Shown in pieces: positions 47,398 through 60,663 of a stretch of 64,000 nucleotides of DNA; within the stretch, counting starts at the first letter, position 1, and each line of letters begins with the position of its first letter. The notes under the pieces were generated by a model. That model saw only the letters and a program-made list of their open reading frames with translations. It had not been told where the DNA came from and did no database searches. The stretch is taken from NCBI GenBank assembly GCA_905250125.1, contig CAJNOL010000483.1, forward strand, positions 62,001 through 126,000, in the 5' to 3' direction. This stretch comes from Rotaria sordida. Its lineage: Eukaryota > Rotifera > Eurotatoria > Philodinida > Philodinidae. The translations under genes were made by a program, and so were the position numbers.

Positions 47398-48229
47398 ATG
47401 TCGATAAGTCCATTGAATAAACCTTCACTTATTTATTCAAATATGTTAGAAAATAATTTTTTTTCACCATTTTTTATTCAATCATTAATTGCATCGAAAC
47501 AAAATACAATTCTTCAAGGTTATTTATTTTATGAGAAAAAAAATATATATATATATATATCTTAAAAATTTAACTTTCTTTTTTTATTATTTAGAATCTA
47601 ATTTAAGTGAAGATGAAGAAAGTTTAGATCATAATACTAATAAAGGAAGACGAACAAGAACTAATTTTACAAGTTCACAAATTGATGAATTAGAAAAAGC
47701 ATTTCAAGATGGTTAATTTGTTTTTTTTTTGTTATTTATTAAATAAAAAAATGAAACAATTGTAATTTATTTGTTTTCAGGTCATTATCCAGATATATAT
47801 ATGCGAGAAGCATTAGCTATTAAATTAGATTTAATTGAATCTCGTGTACAAGTTTGGTTTCAAAATCGACGAGCTAAAGTAATCAAAAATTGTTTTTTTT
47901 TTATATGTAATAATTTAAAATGAAAATTTTGTTTTTTTTTATTTTAGTGGAGAAAAATGGAAAATACAAAAAAAAGTCCAGGTCGTCCAGCACATAATTC
48001 ACATCCACGAACATGTTCAGGTTATCCGATTTCACAAGAAGAATTAGAAAAAAAACGTTTACAAGCTGAAGAAAGAAAACGACGAAAACAAGAAAAAAAT
48101 TCAAAATCATCAACAAGTGATGGAAATTCATCGTCATCATCATCCGTATCACCTGGAATAATAAATAAATCTTCATATTCAATTGAACGAATTTTATATC
48201 AATCATCAACTAACAACAAATCTTCATAA
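47398..48229 (+). CDS. UNCX: UNCX/unc-4-type homeodomain transcription factor
   Basis: Exons 47398-47518, 47595-47711, 47781-47878, 47948-48229; 205 residues with consistent phases. The N-terminus [15 protein letters not shown] leads to an acidic stretch (LSEDEESLD) and a 60-residue homeodomain from about [20 protein letters not shown] through [16 protein letters not shown] to [17 protein letters not shown], with Gln at position 50. Immediately after it comes [16 protein letters not shown] and [16 protein letters not shown], a block specific to the UNCX/unc-4 family, then a Lys/Arg-rich coil and a Ser-rich tail ending with YSIERILYQ. Nuclear DNA-binding factor; in other animals it specifies motor neurons and somite or neural subtypes. 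Shorter than vertebrate UNCX, which has long low-complexity tails. Confidence 0.93.
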
Positions 48230-51040
48230 TTGCCTTTTTTTTTCTTTTATTAAACCCCGGTTTTTATATTCAAGAAAACAATGTGTAAATATAGATAAAT
48301 GAACTTAATCATTAATGTTAAAAAGCCTTGAGGTGTTTTGTTTTCATCTTGATGTTACATCGATCAATATAATTATCACTTACTCATTCAAAAAAGATTG
48401 ATTATCATTCTTAATGTTTTTCACCTAAGAATCGTTTATATATATATATATTAGTTGAGTCTCGTTTTCGTCAATATTCTTGTTTTGTTTTTTTTCGTTT
48501 TAAAATTGACTCAATTCCTTGTCTATGAGCTTCTTAATTTTACATAATAAATTTTTTTCTTTAATCATATTTTTTTTTTGTTGTTGTTTTATTTAAAGAT
48601 AAGTTAAATTAAAATAATGTTTTCTTTGAAAAAAAAAATCTATCATATTACTAATATTAGTATTATCATAGCTTAGTTCAATGATTTCTCTATCAGACAA
48701 CAATATTTTCGATGATCAAAGGATAGATTTAGTAAAGGGATCAATCATATATGAATATGATTCGCAAAAAAAAAACGATAACATAATCCTATGATTTATC
48801 AAAACAGAAGTATTTCTTGATTTAACTTAATTTGATACTCAATTAAAGAAATGAATATTCTTTACATCAAATAATAATCCATTGATAGAATTAAATGTAA
48901 TGTGTTGATTTATGTTTGTAAACGAAATGTACCTTTAGGATAAATATTGTTTCATCTTTCGATAGTTTAATCATTCAATTTTTTTGCTTTCTCTTCTAAC
49001 TGCTCATAATCGAATAAAACATACGAATAGATACCAAATGTTTTAAGTGCATCATTATAATGACATATCAATGAAGTTCAACGCCCACATAAACAAACAT
49101 ACTCAATAACTATAAAACAGATCATCATGATCTATTTCGAAGATTATTGTCTCTTTTATATCAAAATTGCCTCTGAGCAAAAACAAAAACAAAAAAAAAA
49201 AAAGGCAAATTTTATAGAACATACAATTTAGAAAAATAATTTCATTTTTTCACAACACAACGGAAACTTATTTCATTTCCGTGACTAATAATAAAATATA
49301 TTTTTCTTTCGTTTTTTTTTCACTAAATCAATATTGATTGTGAATTATAACAGAATATATCACACTTATTAACAATTATAATTATTTATAATGTAATAAG
49401 TTTTTTTTTTTTTTGATAAGTTCTAATTAGAATAAAAAAAGATGTTGATTGTCACAAGAGAATAATTATCGATATTGACAGTAATCAAATAAAATAAATG
49501 AATGAATGACATATCAAATATAACCTATTATATGTTTGTTCCAACTATTCTTTTACACATATGTCAATAGAAAAATGAATTGTTAATAAACATTAAACTC
49601 TAAAAAAAAAATATCAATCATTAGTAAAAGATATTTATCTTTTTTAAAAACATTTAAAATGTTTATTTATAGTAGCATAAACTTATATTAATCAAATAGA
49701 AATTGAGAATATCATTAAATAATATGATCTGAAAGTCTTCTAATGAATCATTGTTTATTTGACATGTCACCATCGTGTACTTTTTATCAAATAACAATTC
49801 TCATTTTCTCTTAGAATGTATCATTTTATCAACGAAGCTTTATTCATGCAGTTCATTATACATATTTTGTTGTTTACTATCGTCAATTCATTTTAGATAT
49901 TGAAATTTCAAGACAATTATTAAGATTAGAATTGTCATCATTGTTAGTAATTGACTCGTCCAATCGAGTGAACAATTCTCTAATGTTTGATTTAGATTTT
50001 TTTCTCAAAAGATTGATTTTAAACATATTTTTCTTCGAAAATCAAACATATTTTTTTACGGATATCGAAGTCTATTTCTGTGTATCTGACTATTCTATTA
50101 AATAAAATTCATGACTATATACTTTATATATTTTATCAGCTCACTTAGATATCAAGTTACATTGTGTCGAAACAAAATCGAACAATCATTTAGTATCATA
50201 TTTTATCATAGGTTTATTTATATTTCTTACTATTTGTGGTTGTATACTCCGCATATAGATATATATATATATTAGAGATGGCAAAGCGAATATAACATGA
50301 GAAATAGATTAAATATATAGCTAGTTAATTATATTCATCAGTGACGAATATTTAGAACTGTGATGAAGAAAAAAAAATATAGAACGGCTTACATAAATTT
50401 ATTTCTTATATGATGAGATTTTCTTTTCAATAAAAAAAAAGTCGATTTTTTTTAGGGGGAAAATTGAAGTGTTCTAGAAATGGAGGTGTTTATCCTCTGT
50501 ACTCGATCACAACATTCCTGAAAATAGATTAATTTATGTAGAAAGCTAATATACAGTTTTCTGTCTTAGAAACTTTTTTATCGACTAATAGACAACAAAA
50601 GAGATAAATTTTATGGAAATAAATTGTGAAAAGTACTATAGTAGCGAACTAGGACCTCAATGTCATTATTGTAGTTGACTTCTGGAGAGGTTGGCTTGAC
50701 TATTACGAGACGACAAAAAAATGAAGAAACACTCATACAGATGTATCAATCAGTCTTATTTGTTGATTTAGATCGGTTTCTGTACCGTCCGGGATGATTA
50801 TTCCGATCATCGGAAATAGTTCTGTATTTAACGGAGTAAGGGATTACTAGAAATGAACAAAACTCAACCAGATATATGACTATATGACAGTCGCTCAAAT
50901 TTAACAAATATTGAGTATCATCATCTAAATATAAATAGAACACGTGATCTTTCTGGTAACAATAGTCAGCGAAAAATTAAACACAGACGATATTACAGTT
51001 TTTTTTTAATCTATGTGAGATAAATATTTTGTTCCATTTG
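48230..51040. other. 2.8 kb intergenic, no gene seen
   Basis: 3' flank of the homeobox gene with many T-runs and TA microsatellites (48438-48452, 50262-50276). The minus ORF 50746-50943 is unsupported. Confidence 0.5.
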
Positions 51041-51049
51041 AGTTTCTTT

Positions 51050-51660
51050 TTGTGGATTCAGATGTGGATGTAGGCTTGGTTGTACTTGATGAAAACACTC
51101 AGAAATACATTCATACACACACCGACAGCTACACACTTACATCGATATACACGCCTACACCCTCATCATTTGATTCTTAATCAATTCAGAAGAAAGTTTC
51201 AAACTCTGCAAAAGATTAATTCAATCTAATCAAGCTTTAATTTGATAATAGGCAAACGAGTGAATGTTTAGTAGTGGATACTAATTAAAAGTATGTTTGT
51301 TGGATTTCTACCATTTGTGTCCATTTGAAGTATGGGCGTGGTTGTTGGTGGAATAGAGATCTTACCCACACCCTCATTTCTATTTTTGTTACCTTTTTTT
51401 AAAAAGCACATGATCTTTCAAGAGCACAATAATAATATATGCGTATAGAATATTATTCTATAACTATGGGGAGAAATTCCATAGCAAATCTAGAGTTATC
51501 GAAATCGTACATAGTCATAGGTTGAGACAAACTGATCGAAGTCAAACATGATCCTTGTTTTTCTTCGCGACAAGGCTGTCTGAAAGATGTTTATAATTGC
51601 TAAATGATGAAAGGAGGGTGTGGGTGACAAGAGAACTTATCCTACACTCGCATACCTTGT
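51050..51660. repeat. Three degenerate telomere-like dyads in 0.6 kb
   Basis: At 51050-51172 (GATGTGGATGTAGGC ... GCCTACACCCTC), 51335-51383 (GGGCGTGGTTGTTGGTGG ... ACCCACACCCTC) and 51613-51657 (GGAGGGTGTGGGTG ... CCTACACTCGCATACC). Each has a G-rich left part, a spacer and a C-rich right part, more diverged than the copies at 41565 and 43775. Confidence 0.6.
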
Positions 51661-52442
51661 AGTGGCATTACTTTAAAACAAAAGCCGACATGAGTTTAAT
51701 CTTTCAAGTAAACAAAATTGATGAAAATTGCTATTTTTTGAAAATCTAATTGTTAATCCTTTGTCGATAATATTTAGCACCGATTTAAACATTTTTTTCA
51801 ACCATGTTCAAAGAGTAGAAGACTTAAATATCATTCGATTGTAAAAATATTGCTGAAAAAGAACAGTTTTCTTTAATTCGTTTTACTTTATAAATGTAAT
51901 ATTTTATTGAAATTTTACAGAATCATTAGTGATTTTAAGTTTTTGCTGTTATATTTTTGGAAATTTCCAACCAAGTAAAAAATCAATATTTATTTTGATA
52001 TGACTCACCATTTATTTACTACCTAAAATAGCTTTTATTATTTCTTATTTTTTATATGATTCAACTAATGTTTTATATTTAATGTTTGCATAGAGATGAT
52101 ATACGTCATCGAAAAAGCGTCTGACAATAAAAAGAAACGTATTAATAAATGATGTCATTTATTCTTTCTACACAAAAATAAAAGGATGTAAATGAAATAA
52201 TAAAAAAACAAATTCACGTATAATCGTATGATTTTAGAAACATGAATCTAGTCAAACGAAACATGGTCGATAGTCAATCATTGTATAAAGAGACAAAGAA
52301 ATTACGAAGTAAGCTTTGTTTATAGATATATATTGGTATAAATGTATGATATATTCTTGATTATTTTTTCTAATTTTATTAGCAATATTAAAGTAAGCAT
52401 GAAAATAAATCTCTAATGTTATAACATAATATCCATATATAG
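51661..52442. other. Upstream of the F-box-like gene
   Basis: AT-rich. A first exon for the F-box-like gene probably lies here; an ATG-bearing open stretch at 52242-52310 followed by GTAAGC is a candidate, but its phase does not fit the exon at 52443, so it is not asserted. Confidence 0.4.
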
Positions 52443-54168
52443 TAAATCAATTACATGTATTGAAAATTTGCCAAATGAAATTTTTTATGAAATATTTACT
52501 TATCTCGAAGGTTGTAAATTATATGAAGCATTTACAAATCTCAATATTCGTTTTCAACGTCTTCTGACTAGTTCATATCTATCACTCAATATTCAAATCT
52601 CATCTTCTCTAGAATCTATCCTTGAACATCGTTTTAAACATATTATTATACCAAATAAACATAAAATCGTTTCAATTTCATTGATAAACTATAGTGGTAA
52701 TGATCAAATGTTTACATTATTTACTATTGATTCATCATTTACTCAACTTGAATCACTTGTTCTTAAAAATGTTGATGAAAACAAAATCATAACAATTCTT
52801 TTAAATTTAATTTCTCTATTTCGTCTGTTTTCTTTAACTATTTATCTTAATGATAATTGTCAAGATCTCAGCAATATATATAAACTAATTTTTCGTTTAC
52901 CAGTTTTGAAATCGATAAGACTTTTATCGAAGAAATTTCTCAAATTTACTCGAATCCCAATAGCATCTAATGAACAGTACAGTTCTATTGAATATATGAA
53001 TATTAATCATCGTTGTACTCTTAATAACCTTATTTGTTTACTTTCATACACACCTCGACTATCTCATTTAACTTGTGAAGAATTGTTTGGATTGTTACAC
53101 AATATTTCAATTGAAATACCTATTAAATTATCTAATTTAACACATATCTCTATTGGATTTTGTAAAATTCAATTTCAAGATTTAGAAATCTTCATTCAAA
53201 AATTTTGTACACAAATAAAAGTATTACGAATAATGACATCGAATTATTTTGCTTATCTTGATGTCAATCGATGGGAACGATTGATCCAAGATAATATGCC
53301 TCATATCGATCAATTTTATTTTCAATATTATCAATTTATTGATGATTCAATTTTATATGCTCCATATCAGTGGCTAATTAATCAATCGACTTCATCATTT
53401 TGGATCAATCGACGATGTTTAATTGAATGTCACCTTGATATAGATAGTTGGTATCATGGTCAATTTATTTATTCTCTTCGTTTTTCTAAGTAAATTGAAA
53501 GAACTATCAATATTGATCATTCTGTTTTGTTTTGTTTTTTTACTTCTAGGAATAAAATATCAACTTCGAATGATGGAAAACATACAGCTAAATTTATTCA
53601 ATTAACTGTTAGTCGTTTAGATTTTACTCAGTATTGTTTAATAATTGCAGAGAATACTCGAGCATTTCTTTTAACAGCAGAATTTACTCATTTGAATATT
53701 AGTTCCAAATGGGTGCCTATTAGTACACTGATCAAACTCGTTTGGTATTTACCTAATCTTCATTCATTACGTGTGTCCAATTTAACACTGTTGGAAATAA
53801 AAACCATATCTATTGATGATATAAAAAATTTTCATTTAGCTTCGAAGGAAAACAAAATTATCGAAGTACATCTTGCACAGATGATTGAATTTCAGCAAGC
53901 TCAATTTCTAATTAATCTTTGTCCTTGTATAGAATATTTCACAATAGAATGTTTAAGAGGTGTAAATCTTGAAATGTTCGTTCGATTTATTTTGATGGAA
54001 AATTATACAAATATTCCTAATCTTTGTATGTTATGTCTTTACGGTTCAATTTGTAAAGTTGAGATAATTGAAAATTTCAAAATAATGATCAATCGAGAAC
54101 AACAACTACATGATTATACAGTAAAATTTATATCTGATAAAATCTATTTCGAACGAAAAAAACAATGA
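52443..54168 (+). CDS. F-box-like protein with leucine-rich C-terminal region (5' end open)
   Basis: Exon A 52443-53489 (5' end not fixed) and exon B 53550-54168, joined through a 60-bp intron (AA|GTAAAT ... TTCTAG|G), phase consistent. About 555 residues. Begins IENLPNEIFYEIFTYLEG, a typical F-box start, then many Leu/Ile-rich segments of the LRR-like kind (LTHISIGFCKIQFQDLEIF, LESLVLKNVDENKI). The F-box would bind SKP1 in an SCF ubiquitin ligase, and the repeat region would bind the target. The only start codon in exon A's own frame is far downstream, so an upstream exon supplies the start. Large families of such genes occur in rotifers; the individual target cannot be told. Confidence 0.72.
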
Positions 54169-55240
54169 TTTGTATATTTTAATAATTTATTTAATCTTGA
54201 ATGAAACTAAAAATAATAAATATTTAATAAATATTGCTAATGTAAAGAATTCTTTTGAAATATTTTATTTTAAAAAATCGATCAGACACACTGATACATT
54301 GATAAATTGAGATGTTCAGATAATATTTTTTTGAATAGAATGTAGGTGTGTTGTTATTCTGGATCAATAGAAAACTTACGCCCAGTCTCAAAACAGCAAT
54401 CAGCTAATTCTAGATCTTGTCTTGATAGACAAGTATTTCTCACTCCATTCGACTGCAACTCTAGTAACACAAGCAAGAGGGAGAGAGTTTTCACCGGCAG
54501 CAGCTTTAGATTCAATTTATATCACTCTCGAACTTTTGCTGTTTTCAACGTGTCATTATATATAATAAACATCATCTATTAGGATGTGGGTGTAGGTCTT
54601 CTCTTCATTCTCACTAGAATGAATACGCGTAAGTCACAAAATTCTTTGTGCCAATCATTTCATGCTGATTTTGCAAAGCTCATTTTAGTACTATTCAAAC
54701 ATTTGCTCAATACTCAAAAAAACAAGAGGTGATAGAATTTTTGTTTTTGAACACATTGTTAACCAGGGTTTTTAGCATAGATTCTGAATGGATGTTCTTG
54801 ATTTTTTCAAACGATGCTGTAACTAATGGGGAAAATGAAACGACATTAATTACCAGTTAAGAAAAATTGATATTGTTCATCTATTGAATTTTATTCTTAG
54901 CTATTTCTTCGGCATAAAATTGCAAAAATAGAAAGTAAAAAGGTAAGGTAATGAAGGCTTATAAAATCAAACGAAAGAAACTCTATTAGATATTTTAAAT
55001 TAATTAAAAATATCAGACTTTCACTCGAATTGTATCTGTCTAGGATTGATTTGTCAAATGTTTTCTTTTCTTACTCTGAACTTAATCGAAAAATAAAAAT
55101 GTCGAAAGACGATCTATTAAATTAATAAAAGAAAATATATTATTCTAGTGTTATTAATAAAGACTTTTTATTTTAATGTTAGAAATATAATAATCATATT
55201 TCCGAAAAAGAAATACTCTCTAGCAAAGAAAAAAATAGTA
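54169..55240. other. Intergenic, no confirmed gene
   Basis: Holds a half dyad (GGATGTGGGTGTAGG at about 54583). The 78-codon ORF 54346-54582 is less AT-rich than its surroundings but has no recognised motif. Confidence 0.4.
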
Positions 55241-55242
55241 TA

Positions 55243-55712
55243 GAGTAGGATGGGGTAAAATGGCACAAGAAATTGAAGTTTTTTAGTTTATTGCTCATAA
55301 CTTTTTTATTTTAAACGATAGAAAAAAACTTCTGGAACAAAACATATAGAAAAAACATTTCTCTATTCAACGGTGCATTTCATTTCTGAAAATCTTCTTT
55401 CGTAAGTTTTCCACACTCGTTTTAATCGGACCTACTAGAGACTGTGCCAAATTATCCCATCGGGAGTAATTTGGCAATCTCAGCAATTTTTGTGTACAAT
55501 AAATAAAAGCTATTTTTGAAAGCTATTTTAAATCTTTTTTCGATAAAAAATATATCACTGAATAGCGGAAATATTTCTCTACGAGTGTATACTAATCTTT
55601 ATTTTCAGTTTCTTACTCAACGTGAATTACATCGGTTAAAAAAAGACCCCTAAAATAAAAATTCGTGCCAAATTACCCCACATGGGGCATCTTGGCAATC
55701 AATATAAATGAT
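55243..55712 (+). repeat. 0.47-kb repeat, plus copy of an inverted pair
   Basis: Matches the reverse complement of 61228-61712 with high identity over almost the full length. Shared marks: GGCACAAGAAATTGAAGTTT, GTGTATACTAATCTTTATTT, CTCAACGTGAATTACATCG, and three TTTGGCA/TGCCAAATTA-type units spaced through it. No ORF. Confidence 0.88.
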
Positions 55713-55964
55713 GATTTTGATCCATTGGATTCGTGCTTAAAGAACTTCTCTAACAGTCGAGAGGTAAAATCAACAGTGAGATCTTTTCTTCCCTTCACAT
55801 AGATTTTCCACTCTTTTGGTAGTTAATTGAAATATGTATTGCTGCTAAGGATCCAACTATAATCGACAATGAGAACGAATCGGAGGGGCAAGATGATAAA
55901 AATGAAGTTGGATCGGTGAAGTCAGATATTTAACCTGTCTCAAAGGCACGTAGCTAGAATGTTG

Positions 55965-56035
55965 CGGGTATGGAGTGTATGAAGATCTTTTAGTCACTCA
56001 CACCAATACCCATAGTCACCCCACATGCATAACCA
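55965..56035. repeat. Degenerate telomere-like dyad
   Basis: GCGGGTATGGAGTGTATG, spacer, CACTCACACCAATACCCATA and CACCCC. Weak but with the same left-G/right-C design as the other dyads. Confidence 0.45.
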
Positions 56036-56487
56036 TTTGAATTTTCTGATTATAAAAATAATAAGGTTTTATCGTTCATCCAAAAGATCATCCAACAATT
56101 TGCGACAGAAGCGAGCTTCCATTGATTCTTGGAAATATCATAAATCAACCATGTTCTGTCAGATGGAATGTTGAGAACATTTTCATAGTATCGTCTTTAA
56201 CTAATTTTTGGGCTCATCTTTGATAATTCTAAAAACTATACGATTTTGTAGCCAGTGAAAAATACTATCGAATTAACTATCTGCCGACGACAAAACGCTT
56301 GGGAATGATACTTTCGATCTAAAACATCGAGAATATAATCAAAAAGAATTTTCTTGGATATATTTATATAGCGCAAGAAAAGCTGTACAAAATGGTAATA
56401 AAATGTTAATATCAAGGTAGAACATGCGAATATACTGTTTGAGTCTTTTTGATACATGATCGAACAATATTTTATGACAAATTACTA

Positions 56488-56970
56488 CAGGATGGGTAAA
56501 AATATTTTTCCAGGGAGTAACGCTGTGATTTTAAATAGAGTTAGTAGAAAATTTTATATCAAATGGAAGCGCGTCAAAAATGGGATATATCAGTATTAAA
56601 TAGTTAGTGTTCTGTCAATCTTTTTATATAAAATATAACAAATTTCTAGAAATTAATTATGTTTCATGTAAAAAGATTGACAAAATCCTTACCATTTAAT
56701 ACTGATAAATCCCATTTTTGACGTGCTTTCATTTGATATAAAATTTATCATTCACCATATTTAAAATCACAGCATTACTCCCGTAAAAACCATTTTTATG
56801 CAACCTGTTTCTAGAGATTTGTTATGTTTGATATAAGAAGTTTTGTAGAACCCTTACCATTTAATACCGATAAAACCCGTTTTTGACGCGCTTCCATTTG
56901 ATATAAAATTTGCTATTGACTCTATTTAAAATCACAGCATTACTCTCTGGAAAAATATATTTACTCATCC
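56488..56970. repeat. Foldback element with an extra direct copy of one arm
   Basis: The left arm runs from GGATGGGTAAAAATATTTTT through AGGGAGTAACGCTGTGATTT and GCGCGTCAAAAATGGG. The same unit then occurs twice in reverse complement (about 56690-56790 and 56855-56968), the last ending AAAAATATATTTACTCATCC. So one inverted and two direct arms, with a partial duplication in the centre. Confidence 0.8.
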
Positions 56971-57234
56971 CAGGGATGTGGCGACCACGGGGTGCAGGGG
57001 GGTGCGCACCCCCTCATTTTTAGAAAATTTTCGCTTTTTCCCAGCAAAAATTGTTAATTTCATCGAAAAAAAAGATCGTGAGATGGAAAAATAAGGATCT
57101 GCACCCCCCCTCCCCCCACTTTTTAAAATTTCGTAAAGGCATTATTTCATGTTCAAAATTTTTTAAAATACATCCTCAACTTTTCAAAAAATTTCTCTTG
57201 CACCCCCCACTTTTTTCTCTTCGCCACATCCCTG
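56971..57234. mobile_element. MITE-like element with CAGGGATGTGGCGA ends, copy 2
   Basis: 264 bp. Left CAGGGATGTGGCGA and right TCGCCACATCCCTG are perfect 14-bp inverted repeats. Same orientation as, and highly similar to, 27875-28146. It directly abuts the foldback element ending at 56970. Confidence 0.88.
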
Positions 57235-57422
57235 TGTTTATTTTCGTCCGCTGCATCTATTATGAAAGAAAACTCGTCGTGCCCGCTTTTTAACCTCTTA
57301 TGTCCTTCAATGAACATATTCGACATATATATATATGAGTTGATATAAAATTTTCTATGTCAGAAATAAATCAGCATTTCACTGAATCGCATTAACAGAC
57401 TTTCTTTTTGGAGATTGTTCTC

Positions 57423-59647
57423 ATGGCTTTTTATGGTTTGAATCCAGATTTACTTGCTCAATGCGCTACAAGTAAGACGTTTATTAAATGAAAACTGTAT
57501 AGATTTTATCACTTTAATATGGATAGTAACTATATTCAGGTTTTCAATTTTATATTTTATTACATACGAGAAATTTCGAAAGTATTTATCCGTAAACGAC
57601 CTCTCAATGACAAGTTATAAAATGAAATATATATCAACAAATCATTTCTGCTCATAATCAAATCTCTTAGAAAATATAACTCAAGTTCATAGTTGTCATA
57701 TTGAAAGTATATGCATATTTAAGCAAAAATACAGATCATTCTCTTTTCCGTATCAGTTGATTAAGTACTTGATCATAATTACTTCATCTTTGAACTCATC
57801 AAATTTATTATAAATCGAAGAGAAGAAAAGTAAAGACTTATATTTCGTATGTAATCATATGTCGAGAGTGTCTCTGTTGATTTTATGTACGATTTATATC
57901 ATTTTCTTTTCTATGCCCAAAATACAATGTTAAGGAGAGCGACAATTAAAAAAATGTTCACTAAAACAGGATATCATCATGTGAGGAGTAGCATTTTGCT
58001 TTGAGACAAGAAACAGAAGGCATAGTTACACTGTTCATACTTTGGAATTGCTGTTTACTTGCCCTTACGTCACCACACTGCTGTGCTTCTGCATACCTTG
58101 TAATCGCAGAAGTATGTGTTTTCAATTGAATTAGACAAAAAATGAAGGTTTAGTTGATTCGATCTTTCCATGATTATTTATTCTGTAGAGAATTAGTTCA
58201 TCAATGAAATAAATTCTATGGGAATTCATATTTTTGTTTTCTCATTCGGGTATTGTTTTGATTAGTTTCGAGAATAATTAATATATTGAACATTTAATTT
58301 GATACAGAATTGATCTCCATTAAGCATCGCAAAACTCGAACCGAACTGGAACCGCGAGAAAATTGAAGAAGTCCAAATCGACGTTTTTTCAAAAAAGTTT
58401 AAACCGAATGGAAAAAGAATTTTCAGAAACTCTATCAATGATAATGAAATCTACGTGATTTTCGTCATCACTTATTCGTCTTATTTCAAAGGATTGTCTT
58501 CCACAATCCTATCTCCACGATACAAGTCTCTTTAGTCCTGAAAAAACTCTTTCTGATCCTGTAAAATGTCGCGAATTTTAGGAAAATTTTGCATTGTTAA
58601 TGATTGTATAAGCGAAATCTAATAAGATTTACCATACCATTTATCTATCTGTACATAATAAAACATCTGATAATTGTCTATTATAAATAGAGAGTCTTTA
58701 GATATATATGTAAAATCCCGACCGTTTAGTAATATGCGTCTTAAATATACTGAAGTACTTATATTGCATTGAACTTGAGTCAACAGCTCATTATGTGAAT
58801 TCTTTTTCTGTACTAAAGATAAACCTAGTTCATTCCCATTTTGCTTTTAGTGAGACGAAGAAAGACAAGAATGAATGTAAATACTTTCATTGCTGTTTAT
58901 GAGAATATTTTCGTTTACTCTCCTTGCTTTATAAATGCTCGAATACTGATCTAAACTATGACAAGTTGGTACAAAACCGAATCAAAACAGAGGTCTCTAT
59001 CAAAAGTTGCGAATCGAACCGAACCGTGACCGTCTGTGATTTGTAGCAGATAATTTAAACAAGACAAAGAAAAAAAACGAGTTTTAGAACAAGAAATCAG
59101 TTTTTTCTGGCTAAGAAATGACTTTTAAATAGAGTTTAATAGGAAAAGAAATGCTTGAGTTTTAAACCTATGTGAAAATAAAGTAATAACAAGGATGAAG
59201 AGAAAGTCTAAAATTTGTAAGATTTGACTTCTCTTTACAAGTCATTTATATGATTTTTTATTTTAATGTTTTTTGCCATGAAGCATAACTAGATTCGGCA
59301 TATTTAGAATTTGCACAAGCAGAACAAAAATTCACAAATGAACAACTTGAATATTTACGTCAATGTAAGTGTATTTTTTCTATTATAATTTCTTTTAATA
59401 CTGAATTGAATTAACTAGATTATACGGTGAACAAATATCCTCTATCTCATGACTTTCAAGCAATTGCCAAGCAATGGAACATTGACGATTTTCATTTCAA
59501 CATAAGTTTAGATGTTAGTACACTTTCTTTCGAATCTACACGGTATTCACATCTCTTGTTTATTTTCAGTATTGGTTTCTTGGTCGACGCATGGCTGAAC
59601 AAGAAATCGTAGAACGACGGGATCAAGGACGAATAGCAGCAGCTTAA
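57423..59647 (+). CDS. Small four-exon gene, 92 residues, function unknown
   Basis: Exons 57423-57471, 59308-59364, 59419-59513 and 59570-59647 join with consistent phases; too short per exon to show as long ORFs. Starts MAFYGLNPDLLAQC, continues FAQAEQKFTNEQLEYLRQYY, SHDFQAIAKQWNIDDFHFN, and ends YWFLGRRMAEQEIVERRDQG and RIAAA before TAA. Mostly helical and charged, no signal peptide or membrane segment. AATAAA at 59751-59756 follows the stop by 0.1 kb. Intron 1 is 1.8 kb; extra exons could hide there. I do not recognise the family. Confidence 0.6.
57472..59307. other. Long first intron of the small gene, no gene seen
   Basis: Holds two similar blocks containing CGAACCGAAC (about 58335-58360 and 59012-59032). 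ORF 57454-57657 is unsupported. Confidence 0.45.
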
Positions 59648-59931
59648 TCGATATATATAAATCTGTTTGATTGACATCCGATGTCTTGTTATTGTTCATT
59701 GATTGAAGTGAAAGTTCTTTCTTTCTATTAGATTTTTGTAAAATGTAAAGAAAATAAATGCTTATTTGTCATTAATTTCCTACTATGCTTGTCTAATACG
59801 ACAAAGAATTAAAATATAAAATAAATTAAATGTTGATTATTCTTAATTACGAAGATCAAAATAAGATTAATTCAATTATATTTCTTTTATATAATAAATT
59901 CGTATGACTTTTGTCGACATGTCTACGTCAT

Positions 59932-60235
59932 TAAAACACTGAAGAAACAAATCGACAGATCACAAATGACGGACAATATTGTTCAGTTGATAGATATAAC
60001 TGATCATGCCATTTGTTATGAAGATTTTCTATTAATTGTTGAAAGGCAGGACGTGCCCTGATTATCCAATTAGTTGCCTTTTTTTAAATATAATATTCAT
60101 ATTAAAACACATGCCTCTATCTTTGGTAAAAAAGTGAGCCCGCTCGGTTGATTCGTAGTATAACCTACATATTCAATTGTTTCACTGTAAAGTAATTTTT
60201 GGAATACCCGGTAGAAATGATAAATCTTGATTTTT
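59932..60235 (-). pseudogene. Possible minus-strand coding relic
   Basis: The minus strand reads DLSFLPGIPKITLQ, then after a one-base shift ETIEYVGYTTNQPSGLTF, then a second block ATNWIIRARPAFQQLIENL and DQLYLSTEQYCPSFVICRF before a stop. The blocks look coding but do not join cleanly. Family not recognised. Confidence 0.3.
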
Positions 60236-60663
60236 CACCTTTATATAGATATTATGAGAATATTTCATGTATCTATAATCAAGCATGTTTATAAATAAAT
60301 GTGTTTCAAGGTTTTTGTTTATATCTCGTCATTCCAGTTGTAGATTGCATATTATATACATGCAATTATCAGAATGATAATGAAACTTAGAATAGTGAAC
60401 ATTTCAGTGGTTCAAAAGGTTAGTAAAAAAATATTCGAGTATCGTAAAAAACTATTTTCACAAACTTTGATCTTAGTTTTGTAAGGATTCTTTCTGAGGA
60501 ATCAGTTGAAAATTTTAATATTGTATCCTGTGTCATAAAAGAGATATCTTCAGAGGAGCGTCGAAGTAAAACAAAAAAACATTGTTTTGATTCTTTTCAC
60601 ATTTACTTCAATGAATGAGGCTTTTAGAGTGAATATAGGATAGAACTATACCAATTATATACA

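Noticed and set aside
47901..48209. 102-codon minus ORF over the homeobox gene
   Set aside because: Antisense shadow of the UNCX last exon.
54346..54582. 78-codon ORF of higher GC content
   Set aside because: No motif or splice context; kept only as a remark in the intergenic entry.
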